Positions 12,701 to 27,479 of a stretch of 64,000 bases of DNA are shown piece by piece. Each line of letters begins with the position of its first letter. Within the stretch, counting starts at the first letter, position 1. The notes beneath the pieces are model-generated. The model worked only from the letters and a program-made list of their open reading frames with translations, was not told the origin of the DNA and ran no database searches. The stretch comes from Distichodus sexfasciatus (Eukaryota > Chordata > Actinopteri > Characiformes > Distichodontidae). The translations under genes were made by a program, and so were the position numbers. Location of the stretch: assembly GCA_032718565.1 (NCBI GenBank), contig JAVGVS010000045.1:2616943-2680942 (forward strand), given 5' to 3'.

Positions 12701-15700
12701 AAGAAAACAGCCTATAGCAACGCAGAATTTTTGTTGGTTCCTGATTATCATTTGCTAGTTATTGATGACTTGATGCACATCATGCTGATCAAACATTCAA
12801 ATGGTTGAGTTTGCATTGAGTTTTAAAATACAGACATAAATTGATCCTTATGAACCAACAATTTAGTAAAATTCAATTTAGTAAAAACAAAAAATCTTCC
12901 ACTGGCACAGAAGCAAGATTCTAATACCGGCTCATGGCGAGGAGTCCAGCTGCATTTCCGACGTAGATTGAGGGTCCTTTTAGCGGGACAGTTCTTCTCA
13001 GCTTCAGTCATGCTGTTGACTTTGGAGTCCAACTCCAGGGCACGAGCAGCTGCCAGGGTTGCCAAGCTCTGAAGGTCAAAAATCAACTGCTCTTCTCCTG
13101 CATAAATAAATGAAATGAGCCAGAAGCATACTGAGTCCTATGGAACTATTCATTCATTCACTGGCTTTCACCAGAGGTTGGGAGAATTGGGAGAAAGCTT
13201 CAATAAGATGGTGGTATCATGAATTTAAGTGTTTAGGGAAGAAGAATTATATGTGAAATTTGTGGAAAAATTATGTAATTTTATTGTGCACAGCAGCTGC
13301 ATTACAAGATACACTCCGAGCATGTGTTTCCCCTAATCTGAAACAGTCCCAGAGATTAATTTTAAGTGAACCACTCTGCAGTAACAAACGTACATCATCT
13401 ATAATGCATAAAACACCATCCAACCCACTCCAACAAATGCACTTTGCTGTATGTATGTCTTTCAAACATACAGCAAATCTGAAGGGGCACAATTTTGTTT
13501 AGGCAATTTAGCAGTGGGATCTTCTGGGACTAGTTAAAGGCATTTTAAATGCATTAGTATGCTCACCCCCAAAAAACAAAACATCCTTTTACATGAATAA
13601 AAAAAATACTATTTGACAGAAGGGGAAGCTTTTAAAGTGTTTTAGAATACTGTGCTAATGGGATAATTAGCCCTGAGAAAATGTGGTGAAGCAGCAAAAA
13701 ATGTCTGACTGTAATCGCGAGCCTAGTTTACTAGCTAAAATGTCTTGTTCAGAACAGGAAAACAAACCACAGCCTTTCCTCCATTAAGTCAAAGACTGCA
13801 TGGATCAAAAAGGTTTATGAAAAAACTAAAAGTAAAGAGGCTGCCTCCCTAAGGACACAATGTATCAGCAGCAACTTGGCCCGTTTCCTATTTTCTCTAG
13901 GGGCTGCTGTCATTAGGCAGCATCGGGGCATGCCTTCTCTATAAATTAGAAGCTGAGTGACACTTTGACTTAGATCATACATGGGCTAAGATGTCAAGGT
14001 TTGTTAAATGACATTGCTAGCTCACAAGAATTTACCTTCATCTTTACCAGCACTGAGCTTGCTCTGCCGTAGTTCCAGATCAGCCAACTCGCTCAGAAGC
14101 TCCATGCCATGGGTGCTAGGGTAAAATGGACTGCTGCAGTCCTGAGGCAGAGTACAAGGTGGTGGGGAAGGGGGAGGACAATCTCCACAGAATGCAGCAG
14201 CGATCAGGAGTTCGAGGCTCCAGTAGCTTGGCACAAGTGGTTGAGCGCAGGGAGTGTCACCAGTTGGAGATGCAGGAGCAGACAAGATCTGCACACAGTC
14301 TCCATCACCAGCTGCCTTTTGTGTTTCCTCCTCCGCTACCTCAGTAGTCACATTTGGCTGGAGGTCTGCTGAACTGCCTGCAGCACATGGAAGCTCAGGA
14401 TCTTGTGTTGCCTGACTGTCTGGAATCACCTCACTGACTACTTCTGGATGGACCTTGCTCACTTCATCCTGACAAGTCACTGTGGACTCATCATTATGAA
14501 TTTGCTCCTCTACTCTGACAATGGAACAGTGCACTGCTTCACAGGCCTTGGCAGGAGGGCAAATGAGCACATCCTCTTGTGCTTGCTCTGCCTCCTGAGG
14601 CACACAACATCCAATTGGCTCCACAATCTCAGGCTCCTCACTTGGCTCCAAAACATCCCTCTCCTGCTCTTCCATGATGTCTTCACCATTCTTCTCCATT
14701 GACAGCTGGGATTCAGAGATGGGCCTTACTATTGCGTGGCATTCAAGTCCCTCCCCAAGGGTGTCAAGAGGTGCAGGGCCATGCTCAACAGGCTCTACAG
14801 GAATGGCCTCCAACTCTGCTGGCTCGGCCAATCGAACATGCCGGGGGGAGGATCCCCCTCTGTATCCCATTGAAATTGCAGGATAGGCATATCCTGGTGG
14901 GAGATCTGTGTCAAAAAAAAATTAATTGAATGCAACAATTGAAGCACCAGTGCAAATAGATAGTATTAATGAACTTTTTATGTATTAAGGTTTGGGATTT
15001 TAGGGTATACAAATGACAGTTTTTTTGGATCACACGTTTATGTAATGAGGTAAACAAAATCATGTCTAGATCACTACCATACAAGCCACAGCAGAGCTGT
15101 ATTTATGTAGTAATTCTGAGTTAGAGTGGTCCTGCATTTCTTCAACTGCTCTGGCATTTTTATATTGTCTGGCATGCTGTAGTGCTTAGTGAGGTGTTAA
15201 CGATGATGAAAAAGGGGTGGGTCCAAAGGGGGCTGATGGGGGCGGCGGCTCCAGACGAAGTGTTTCTCATCATTGCTAAGGTGTCAGGGTTTGGGAGCTG
15301 AGCTGTCGACCATTTTCCAAGGCTTACTCAATCACGCACTTGCCAATGCAGCCACCCACACAGAACCACAGAGCTTAAAAGCAGCCAGAATTTTTCTGCA
15401 TGGGTGTCGAGGAGCCTGGTGTGGATAACAATCTACATATGGTCTTCTTGTTTTGGAGCCTGACTGACCAGAGTCACTTATGTTTCAGTAAAGGACATGA
15501 AGGTGGGTGGACAGACTGGTGCTTTGATGTGTTTTCTTAGAAATACCAAATATTCCAGGAGGCCATCATACTGACACAAAGCCAGGCAAACAATTGTCAG
15601 CAAATTCTCTGAATAGGTCTACAATAGCATAATATTTTTTAGCTGTGTGGTTGGATCCAACCGGATGGATCCAATTAGAGATACAGTCTTTTCTTACCTG

Positions 15701-18700
15701 GCTCCATAGACTCTGGGTAATCCTGTGGTGGCTGACCCTCTGTCCGCTTGTCTTGAGGTTCTGTTGCTTTAGACAGTTGGGATGGAGATGGACTGATTGC
15801 AGGGGACCGGGGAGCAGTGGCAGCTGGACTTGGAGCAGGGCAAGGGGTAGAGGGAGTGCTTTTCGGATGAGGGCGCATGCAAGGAGACTGGCAGCAGGGT
15901 GACAAATGTGTAGTGGAAGCTCTGGGAGGGGAAGTTGCCCGATTTGCTGGACCATAAGTATACGTCTTGGTGGGTTTGGGAGTCCTGGGCTCAGAGAGAA
16001 TGTCCTCCAGCTCCATGGTTTGCTCTTCTGGCTTTTTCTGAATCTGCAATGCATGGAGTTACAGAATTATTGTGAATCAAAACTGTAAAAACTTTCTGAC
16101 CTCTGGGCAACTCTAAATGTTCAAAAAGACATAAAGAAAGTTTGTAACCCAAAAGAAGTGGAGAAACACTCTGTCAAGTCAATAGAACTGCAATTTGGAA
16201 AATGAACATTGCTGAATCAGGCATACATTTACAATCCAATGTCTATTGATTTTGAGCTGTGATAGGACTGAACTCCATCTCCTTATGTTTTGCTGTGCCT
16301 GCTTAGTATTAAGACAAATACTCTGGAACTGTGCAGAAATTCTTTGGAAGCGTGGGATTGTGGGAGCTGTTACAACTTGATAGGGGGATTTTTCTGATGA
16401 AAACTCATGATTCACTGGCTCCAAATGTTGTTTACTCCCCTCAACATAAAAAACAGCTGTAGATCTCCATAAAGAAGAGAACATCCCCTCACAGTGTCAG
16501 GTGTCAAACACATGTTTCTGAGTCATGTTGATTCATATTCTATGTATAAAGACCTAATCATTAATTCATTCATTATCCGAACCGAGAGCCTTGCGCCTGT
16601 AAGTTCCCGGGATAGGCTCCAGCCCCCCCCATCGAGTCGCAGGGGTGGTGGAACCCATCCCAGGAACTTACAGGCGCAAAGCAAGAACAACACACTGCAG
16701 TGCACACACACTCACACAATCCCACTTACATTCACACCTTATGGGACTAATTTAGAGTCGCCAATTAACCTATATTACATGCCTTGGACTGTGGGAAAAA
16801 AACAGGAGCACCCAGAGGAAACCCAAGCAAACACAGGGAGAGCATGCAAACTCCTCACAGAAAGGCCCTACGGCTGTCCCTGGGGTTCAAAGCCAGGACC
16901 TTCTCGCTGTGAGGTGGCGACACTAACTACTGCGCCACCATGCCGCCCAAGACCTAATCAGTTAATACTAAATGAGCCAATGAAGAAGATAAGTAAAAAA
17001 GAGCTATTATGCAAAATGTAACATTATGTCTTCTATACTTTCCTTTATTAACTGACTTGCTAGTGCTCAGTAAATATCCTATTCTGAGACTGAGCTCTAT
17101 GCTGTTGTGGATGAGTGAGTTACCTGGTTGTGACTGTTTCTGTGCTGCAGCTCTATGCTATGTGCTCCTCTGTGTTGCTGTGGAGACTGAGGTGGCTGCT
17201 GATGGCTGGGATGTTGCTGATGCTGCAGCTGCTGATGCTGCTGAAGTGCATACAGTTCCTGTTGCCGTAGAAACTGCGAGCGGGAGTACACAGCGGGATG
17301 CTGCATGTGGGAGGGGGGACCTCGGGCCCTGTACACTGGGGGCCATAGACCAGGCTGCTCCATCACATCTAAAGAAATGGATGGGGGGGGGGATAATAGC
17401 AATATGCTGAATTCAGGGATCATTAATGTGTGGTTCTTGCACACATATCCATCATCACTGCCAAAATCACATGCATTTCATACCCGCTCATATACACAAA
17501 TACACAAATGCTGTGTTCTTCACTCTTATACAAACACATCCTACACGCCATGGGAGCATTAGTGCTCATGCTAACACTCCCACGTTTTCTCTTTTATACT
17601 CTCTGAAACACACATATCATGATTTGTGCCTAGAGCTTTCTGGAATTTTCAAACTATATGGAAGAAATGATAATGATGATGATGATAATGATGAAAATGA
17701 TGAAATGATGTATGGGATGGAAACAGTTGTCACAGGCCATGATCACAGTCTGGGATCTGGCCCTCATTTGGCCTCTGAGAGCCATCATCCCTGGCCTGAG
17801 TTGCAAAAAAAACTAGCCATAAAAGCCACAGTTGGCCAATGTTAAAGCATGTAGTCCAGAAAAACTCCTGGTTCCCATGTTAGTGAGCTGCCGCCTCTGC
17901 TGTGGGACCCGGCCAAGAAACATGCTATGGGTCAGAGGCAGCTGAGCACATCGACTATGACACATCTCGGACCCACGCCTCTTCAGTTTTTCTTGCATTT
18001 CGCATTAACTTGCACATCCAAGCTGACCCTACTTGCTCAATTCCCCTTGCACCATCACCCCCCACCCCCATCTCCCTGAAGCACCATGGACCTTTGTTCT
18101 GAAATGTTAACCCAACTTTGGCTAATGTTTCCCAGGGGAAGACTTTTGTGGATGCGCTTCCCGACTCAGCCCGAATTCCTGAGAAGAACGGAAGGAAGCA
18201 AGCTCTGTCGAGGACAGTGAGCTAATTAAATTTCACAGCCTGTTTTACGGAGTAATGTCTCATGTGGACAAGAAAAGCTGTTCCTCTGGTTTGTGCTAGC
18301 ACACACATGCCCACTGTCTAAAAGGAGGAGGTCATTTTAACCCATCCAGACATATATCCCTATGGAGATGAAGCAGGTGGTGTACAGGAAATCGCTGGAA
18401 TTAGAGGGAGTGTGTGTGTGTGTGTGTGTGTCAACTAAAGTTTTGTCTATAAGGTTTCAGCAAAAACCACAAGCAACATTTGACTGCATGTTTCTCTGTG
18501 AATAGTGATGTCTAAAGTCATCCAGTTATAGAGGACAGCATAATAAGCATAATAAAAAATCATACCTAAGTGGTGTGTTGCTGGGTGTGGGGCAGGCTCA
18601 CTGGGTAACACTACCAACTGGGCAGAAGGGTCCTGGGGCAGAGGCAGTACAGGCTGAAGAGGAGCTGGCATAGCTGCAGAGAAACCTGGAGGGAGGTTCT

Positions 18701-21700
18701 GGTGGAGGGCAGTGTGGCTGATACCTGAGGGAATTATTTAGTATTTGTAACAAAATAATTTCATTCTTTTGTATCACCAATTCATAGGTAATAATAATAA
18801 TAATGGCTTTTGATAACACACCATAAGAATGTCCTGTCATCCACAGAGATGGACTTCCGGTGCGTGGCATCCAGTGGTGATGAGTGGAGTGTGCATGAGC
18901 AGCAGGGTCCCCTAATTGGCCTGACTGCAGGGAAGTGCCACCTGGCACCATGAGATGAGAAGTGAGGTCACCATGGCAACTGTTGGAGGGATGTATCCGT
19001 GCAAATTCTACCCTTTCCTTGTTATCCCTGAGAAGACATATGGACAAAGGCAAAAGGTTGGAGTGTGAGCAAGTATAAGAGAAGTGTGCATACAAAATAG
19101 AGACAGAAAGGAGTAATTTACCTGATAAATGTGTCTCGCTCCCTGTCCAAACATGGATGACCCATGTGTTCTCCACTCATTCTCTTCCTTTCCTCCTCTC
19201 CGGGTGAGTCTGAGGGATACATGGGCCGTGGCACACCTAAGAAAAAGTTCAAGCATCAAATCAGATCTCTTTTTCCTATAATTCTTCCTTGTCCTCAACA
19301 TTTTAATTGGATATAAATTGCAAATGAACTTCCTGGCAGCCACTGAGCAGAGTATGGTGCATCTACCATGCATGTCTTTCCTATTTTCCTTTACAACTAT
19401 TCAATGAAAAGTGAAGAATACTTCAGACTCTGGCAAGTTCTCCTGTTTATTTTTCATCAGTGAGGCCTCCTGAAGGATCAGTGTTCATAGACAGACAAGG
19501 AGGCCTGCTTTCCTGCTTTTTGTTTGTTTAAGTAACAATCTTGCTAAAGTTTGTTCCTACCTTTCATAGTAGAGTGGACTCGTGTCTGGCGACTGCTTGG
19601 GTGGTTGTCTGGTGGGCGGCAAGTCGGTTCTCTTTGACGTGCCACAGCAACCGCAATCCCCACGGGAGGCTGCCTCACTTCCCCTTCTGCATGAGAAACC
19701 TCTCCTATCTCCTTGCTCCGACCTCCACAGTCAGTTCTTTCACTTTCATTGGTTGGACCTTTCCTAGATGGCAGAGGGGGTTTGCCAGTCTGCAATGCAC
19801 AGTTGGTGCCACTGGGTGCAGTTTTGAGGTTTCCCAGTCCACCAAAAGGAGTTTTCTGTGAGAGAAGGAGGGGCTGCTGTTGGTTGCTGTACTTAAGAAG
19901 GTTCTTCATGGCACTGCCTTCTCCCTGTGGGCCCAATGCCTCTTGTTGGTTGTGTGCAGAAGCAGAAACAGCTTGGGGAGGAACTGGCGGGCCCATTCCT
20001 ACTGACTGGTGTTGAGGGGGCTGCTGCTGCCTACCATTAGCTGGTCCTCCAACAGATTCCATATAGACTTTACGCTGGTTCTCCTCAGGGTGTATGCAGT
20101 GGGGGTGCATGGCCCAGGGTGGCACAGGTGGTTGCTGATGCAAATGATGCTGCCCACTGTTGTTATAACCATATGGAGACATCTCCATCTTTCGCTTCAT
20201 CTCCTGACTGCCATTGGCCTGACCCACATCGCCTGAGGGTGCATCTGAACTTGATCGGCCATGCTGCTGGTGACGTATGCGAGCCACTTTCTGACTAGCT
20301 GGTGGCATGGAGCAGCTCCCTCCTCCACCACCACCAGGTCCTTGCTGAGACATGGTCTTCCCAGCCAGGGGTGATGTGTTGGGAGGAGGTCCAGAGTGGG
20401 AGCAATCCCTATATGTTTGTGGGTTGACATTATTAGGATGGGTTAACGGATGGCCAGCCTTGGCTTCCTGGGCAAGAGTAGACCGGTAAATGTCTGCATC
20501 CATGTTGTTGATGCAGTCAGCACTACGAGAGCGCACCGCCTGAATCTGATGCCCATGACTCTGATGCTGCTGTTGTTGCTGCAGGAGATGATGGTTGTGC
20601 ATCCAGTCAGGGGCTTTCTCTGCTTTTCTGTAGGGATGCTGTTTCTGAGGAGGAGGAGGTGGTTGTTGTTGCTGCTGTTGATGCTCCTGCTGTTTTCTGT
20701 GCCAGTTCCCAGGATGCCCCCCACTTGCCTTCTCCATAGACTTGTCCTTGGTGCTGCCTCCCATACCTCCCACTCCCTGGCATTCATTGTTCCCCAGCTG
20801 GAAGGGACCTCCAGCTTTCTCCCCTGTATGACCCACAGAGGGCACAAATGTGGGTCCTGTCACTTTAGATTCTCTCCCTCCACCATTGCCCATTCCTTTA
20901 TCATGTACAGAGGGGTTGGCAATGGGAGCAGGTGCAGGGGGACAAAAAAGGTCTGGGTGATGGTGTGAGTGGTGGCCATGGTGTGGATGGTGGGCATGAT
21001 GTGGGTGATGGCTGTGGTGAAGCTGTAAACAGTGGAAGCCCCCAGGATGTCCCCCTGCAGTAGCTGAGCCCATGGGCAAAGGAGCAGGCACAGAGTAGGA
21101 CAGGGACTGGTGCAGTGTCTGACCTCTCTCCAGACACTCTGGAGGAGGCTGTTCACTGATTCTCATTTCACCACTCACTGCTTCTTTAGTGCAACGCCCT
21201 GTACTGCCACCAGTCATGTGTCTGGCTTGTGCACTTGCTGAGCCTCCACTACCCCTGGCCATGCCCTCTCCTCCACAGATAACCATAGACCCCTTGGACA
21301 CAGCAACAGTTCCAGCACCAATTCCAGGTCCAGAATCTCCATTCTGCATCTTCTCATTTAGCAAACAGGCACTGAGCGGCTTGTTCATACTATGTGAATG
21401 GTCTTTGTACTCCATCAGAAGAGCAGCCTTGTGTCTCTCCAGAGCTCGACCATTCACATCTTCCATGGTTACAGGGTGCTGAGGATGGTGCTGAGGCTGG
21501 TGGTGGTGATGGTGCTGAGGCTGTGGATGATGATTATTGGGGTGGCGATCTTTAGACTCTGGCTTGCTGCTGGATCTTTCTTTGTCCTTCGTGCCTGAGA
21601 CCACTCCTCTGTCCATACTAGCGTCCTTGAGGCCCTTGTGCAAGTTTGACCCACTTCCTGTTTCCCTACTACATGAGCCCTGTGGGTGCCCTGGTCCTGT

Positions 21701-24700
21701 CCTTGACATGGGTGGGATGCTGTGATTGGCTGAGATGAGTGGGGGCTGGGACGGAAGGCTTCGTAGATAGAAGTTTTCTGTGAGGAAGATGAGGAATAGT
21801 ACAGATGGGAAATATACCAGAGAACAATGAAATAAGGAAACCATTCAAATCTATTTTAATGCTCATTTTACTCACCTTTTTGGGTGTCATAGAAACGGTG
21901 TTGCCCATAGAGGACCCCACTGTTGGCATGGTGATCCAAATGGCTTATGGGAAGGAATGTGTGGGCTAGACTCCCTGAGAAGCGAGGGTACCCTGGGGCT
22001 GCTGAAAGAAAAGAAAAAAGAAGCAGAAAGAAAATGAGCGAAAAAAGAGAAGACCTTTGATAAGAAGAGACAGCAGTCACAGCCATATTTCCTTTAGCTA
22101 TTAGGATTCATGTCATGATTTAATCCTTCAGGTCCAATGCAGCTGGTGCTCTACATACACCAATAACCACTGGCTTTGGATGTCATATTTGCCATTCCTA
22201 TTTGCGTTTGCAATGCAAACAACAAGACAAGCTCAGACTTGGGGATTGGGGTAATGGATGAATTTTGTCTCCAAAACATATGGCTCCCTGTTAGCTAATC
22301 TCATTGCCTCACTGGTGCACTAGTAAGAGATAACACAAAAAACTAAGCAGGAAGTCATGTGCTTAAAGCAGAAGGTCAGAGTTCAACTTTACTCTAGCAT
22401 GTTCATCTTTTTAACTTGTTTATATGGATGGCATTAGCAACAAAAGCAAGCACATCTCCTTGGTCAGACTTTGACATCTGGCAACAAAGCATGAGAGAAT
22501 ATGTCAATCCTGAAAATAAAAACTTAAATAGTATCAAACATTAAAATCAGTTGGTTCTACCACATCACAGACCATACACTGAACTAATGATTTTTGTGCT
22601 GTAGTACTGAAAAGTTTAATAATGAAAGTGAATGATCTTTTGTCATTGTGAACACACCCCAGCGCACCACAATGAAATGCAATCTGCATTAAACAGATCT
22701 GTGTAAGAGTAGTGGGCAGCTGACGTAGGCAGCTCCCAGGAGAATGCTTGAGGACGGTACCTTGCTCATGGATAGGATTTTGAACCAGTGACCCTCTGAT
22801 CACAGGAGAAACTCCCTAACCATTACACTACCACTGCCCCCTGTAGTATATAACTTCATTACCTGTAAGATAAATATAACAAGATATTTGTCACTAGGCC
22901 AAATTCTATTTACATAAATGCAAGAAATTCATCAATTAAACTTACAGCTACTGGAATTGCTGCACAACACGCATCCGTTTCTAGCAATAGCATAATGGAT
23001 CATGGTCCCCACTTCATATTTGGATGGATGCAGGGGCCCAGGCTGTTTCTTGCACTATAAAAGCTTTTCTGTTGGTTAAAAGAATCACTGCAGCTCCAGG
23101 TGAACAGTGTCCTCACACCTGCCTCACATTCGCCCTTGACTTTCAACGCCTGGGGCCAAAGCCAAAAGCAGAGTGAGAGAGAGAGGCTTTAAGAGAAGAA
23201 AATAAAAACAAGACGGTGCAAGCGAAATGAAAATCTGAAGTATTTGCGTTGGCGTGTGTGTATGCGTGACCACAGAAAGTGCAAGCACAGTTCACTTGGC
23301 CAGGAAGTTTTACAACTGTGTGGCTGCCCAGTGCTAAATGTCACACCTCAAACAGAGAGACAGACAGGCAGACAGAGAAATTTATTTACTTCTCAATAAG
23401 CAAGGCTTGGAGAGGGCTTTTGATTGTCAGATCCTAATTAATGAAGCTTGAGCTGGAGAACAAACATTTTTGCAGCAGCATAGAAGGCTTGGCTTTCTTT
23501 GAGGGAGCGGAGGAAGGTGATAATTACATAAAGTCTTTTCTGTCCCTCACCGCCTGTCAGCATTAATAAGCACTCTCATTTCTGCTGTTTCATTTACATT
23601 TTAGAGGAAAAAGAAGAGAGCCTTTGTTTAAACAGATTTTTCCTAAGAAGAGGAGAAAATTCGGCATTACTGGATAGCGTAACCAAGACTTGCAGGGTTG
23701 CTCCGGTATTAGAGGAAGTGTGTGCTTTTTTCTATGCATGATGCTTGGCATCGTAATCCCCTTTCATAGTGCAGTCTGGCTGCGCCCGATAGCAGCAGCC
23801 TGCATAACGATTGGGCGGGGGCATCTCTGGGTGGGGGAGTAGCGCCACCGCCGCCGGGGTGGTACCAAAACTTGTACGGGCGTTAATCTGGCTGCAGCTA
23901 AAGGGAGACAGAAGGTGCTGTGGCCAGGCCTGGGTGTTGACGCTAACACCGCTGATGTTAGCAGCATGCTCTGAGAAAGGCGAGCGGGTTTCTTACTGAC
24001 TGACAGGAGCCCATTCAGCTGATCCACCACTCAGCTCAGCCCTGATGGAACAACACATCACCTGGGGAAGGGATTTACAGGATCCTGAGGCTTTTCACCC
24101 CGGCGGCAATCAGCGGAAAAGAGAATACAGCAGACAAAGTAGGTCTAGCTGGGACAAGCAGGAAAGTGGGGAAAGAATTGGACCGTAGCTGTATCGGGAC
24201 AGGGAAACTGAGCATGCAGTTTTATTTGTTTGGGGGTTTTTTTGCAGTGACATCTTGACGTCATTTTTGTGTATTTATTGGTGCCACTAATGCAATGGTG
24301 GACGACCAGTGATTAGGTCAAAAGTCAACCAAGCTGAAGATTAAAAGCTCATGGGCCTCTAGGTAACTTCTTGGCGTATGACCAATAATTTGTACACTCA
24401 GCCACTGTGTCCCAGTGGACAGCCTATGCCTCTGTTGTTCTCCATACACAGCAGCAAATATATGTGTGTGACTGTAAATAGCCCCAAGTAAATTGCATTT
24501 GAGAAGTGAGGGAAAGAGAGAGACGGGGGGGGGAAGAGGAGGAAAAAGCAGAGGGGAAATTACAGCTGAAAAACCGGGCGGGGCAGGTAGAGCTGCCTGT
24601 CAAGAGTGCTAATTAAGAAAAAGCGACAGAGTGATGTCGACAAGGCAGGAGCAGAGGAGGAGAGAAAGATGTGGAACGAAGGAGGGGTAGTTGCAGCACT

Positions 24701-24757
24701 CAATGTCACCCCTCAGAATTGTTAATTGAAAGAAAGGGATGGAGTTTGGCACCCAGA

Positions 24758-24827
<70 letters not shown>

Positions 24828-27446
24828 TACAAGGTGGGGGGCAGTGAATATTTGATAGTGAGAGAAAAGGCACTGCAGACATTCATGAGTAGAAGGCGAT
24901 GATAAGAATGCTGTGAAGAGAACGAGTGGAAGGAAAATGCCAGGGTGGGAGAGAGAGATGGAGATTGGGGTGGAGGAGAATGAGTGGAAAGGGAAAAAAG
25001 TGAAAGCGAAGGGAAGAGACGGCAGGCCTTGTGTTTGGCACAGTTAAAGTGGTAATTTGGACGCAGGCCAGCTGGCTTCCTGCCCTGTGGGCTTTCCCTG
25101 TGTTTTCTAGATTTTTGTTCCCCATCTCCTTTGCTGCACCCCCACTTTTTCCCCCTGCAAAGGGAAATCAAATATAGCTGCTGTTTATGGGCTTCATTGG
25201 TCAGGCCTCATGTTGTTGATTTCATAAGCTTATTTATAACACCGTATCATCATGCACTGGAAGGTTAATGCAGCTATAATCCACCAACTCAGGAAAGAGA
25301 GCAAAAAAAGGGGAAAAAAAGTAGAGCTGTGATGCCTGTACTTGTTCGGTTGGAAAACTATTCCATCATGTGGATTCTGGCTTCAGAAGTCCCCATTTTC
25401 CGCAACAGAAATGCTTTGGTGGCACGGAATGCCTCTGGATAAAGTGTGAACAGGAAAATGACTAATGACTGGAAACAAGTTGGGGATGTAATGCTGTGGG
25501 GAGTTTGTGTTTGTGATGGAGGCCTAGTGGTATAATATTCATCTGCTGACCAAGAGGTCATATAGTAGGTTTAAATCCCACTCTATTTTACCCCAGCACT
25601 ACTACCACTGGGCTAGAATTTGCTCTGGGTAGACTGTTCTTGGAAATATAAGTTGATAACATAAGTGGACAACAGGTCCACTGATTTTAATATTAGGAAA
25701 GTGTTAATGCAATTCTATTTTTTAATATTAGATTGTATAATTGATTAAAAAAGACAAGAGGAGGGCTTTGTGTAGTAATGAGCGTTTGATGACCGTTTGA
25801 TGCATGACAATGGGTAATTTAAGGGGGAAAACTCTATAGAAAAGGCAATTGCACAGAAGCTCACACACGTTAACATTGCTAGAGGGAGACCACAGGCACC
25901 CACAGAGCAAAGGACAGGCCGGGTAATTGTGCCCTCATTTTGATGACTCGCTTTCAACGCAAACTGGAGGAAAAGACAATGTGCAATTATCTTTAAGAGG
26001 GAGAGGGAGCTGAGCACAGCTGATGAAGAGCTGGGATTCAATCACGCTCCCTCTGCGTTCTACACAATTAAACCGCAATAGAGATAATAGCCCATCATAA
26101 TAATCCCACTTATAATCATCCTCATAACTTTTAGTAATGTTGCTATTATCATCTTTCTTATTACTGTCCTGTTTCTACAAAAATGACTGACATGGACACT
26201 GCGGCTGGTTTTGTTTTTTGGTTGTTTTTTTTCCAATTAGGATGTTCCAGTTCAAACTAATGAGCTTGATGCTGATGCTGCTTCTGGCTTCAGCCAGTCA
26301 GCGAGACTTTTTTTAAAGGCCAGAGCCACAGACGATTTGTCAGCACTAGCCATGGATAGTTGGAATTTATTCTGAGCATGCTTCCCTGGTTCTAGTGTGC
26401 TTTCCTAAAAGAATCATGGGGTTGTGTTCTAATTTAACAGACCCGCAAGGTACCACAAGAATGGGTCTTAATGTGATTCATGTTGGTCAAGCCAGTTAAG
26501 GACTGAAAACCCTAAAATATCCACCTGGTGATATTCACAATAATATTAGGTGGGTGGTGATGGTAATTTTAGTATGCATTCTTGAGGAGTTCAGAGGGCT
26601 GTATTTAATTCCGGATGGAACCAGATGGGGGGGTTAACAATGGTCATTTGCTGTTTAGCGCTGGCTGAGGGTTAAAAACAATGATATGACATAAATGGCA
26701 TCAAAACCTACTAGGCTGGTGGAAGGACACTGGCCTGAAACCCACTGGTTGGGCGTCCATTTCTCCCAATTTCAGACAGTCTCCACTAGACCACCATCAT
26801 CCCCAGTTGATGGTCAAAACTGGTCAGAAGGTGGCAGGAGCCCTAGAAGATTCTGCCTACAAGCTGGAGCTGAAAAGTGTCACCACTATTAGGACCCCTG
26901 AGCAAGGCCATTAACTTCAAGTAGCTGCAGAAATGCTAAATGCTGTAAAAGAAAGATTGCATACACAGCTGCAAACAAAGCTGCTCTCAAATATGTTACA
27001 TACCACCTTATGACCAGCTAAAACAGGCCAAGAGATTTTTTTCAGTTGGTCTTACACTCGCTATGCTATTTTTGAAAGGCCACATGCTAAATTAATGGCC
27101 CAAAATAATTTCTTGAGGTTACTGGCTTTGTGGCCAGTACGCTGGGAAACCAATAATAAAACATTGTTGACAAAAAGGGTGAGGGTGCCACAGTCACTCC
27201 AGGGACAGTGCCGGGCTCTATAATTACTAGGGCTTGTGTTTCCGGATTACACAAACTACACTGGGATGAGCTCCTAATGGTTTACGAGCGCTTGGCATGT
27301 TCAAACGCGGCCGGGAACTGCCCCCCTCTCCAGTCCCCTTCACTGAACAAGCTCTGGATGGCAGGCCTGCCCAGCTCTGTCTGTTCCTTTTTCTGTCAGT
27401 GTCTGTCTGTCTATTCCTCTCACTCACTCACTCAGTCACTCACTCA

Positions 27447-27479
<33 letters not shown>

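Larger units (their letters stand above)
16044..17123. other. bahcc1 intron between exons 8 and 7 (1.1 kb)
   Basis: About one third of this intron is the interspersed repeat at 16566-16948, including a strong hairpin. The rest is AT-rich unique sequence. Confidence 0.5.

Noticed and set aside
14403..14702. Plus-strand ORFs over the 870-nt exon
   Set aside because: Antisense to a coding exon supported by conserved sequence and splice phases.
19008..19373. 121-codon ORF across exon 4
   Set aside because: Its frame over 19122-19236 is not the one required by the flanking splice phases.
20450..20968. 172-codon plus-strand ORF
   Set aside because: Antisense shadow of the large bahcc1 exon; its Leu runs are the complement of the Gln codons.
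23764..24030. 88-codon minus-strand ORF in the 6-kb intron
   Set aside because: No homology recalled, no phase-compatible splice sites, and neighbouring exons 1 and 2 already join correctly without it.
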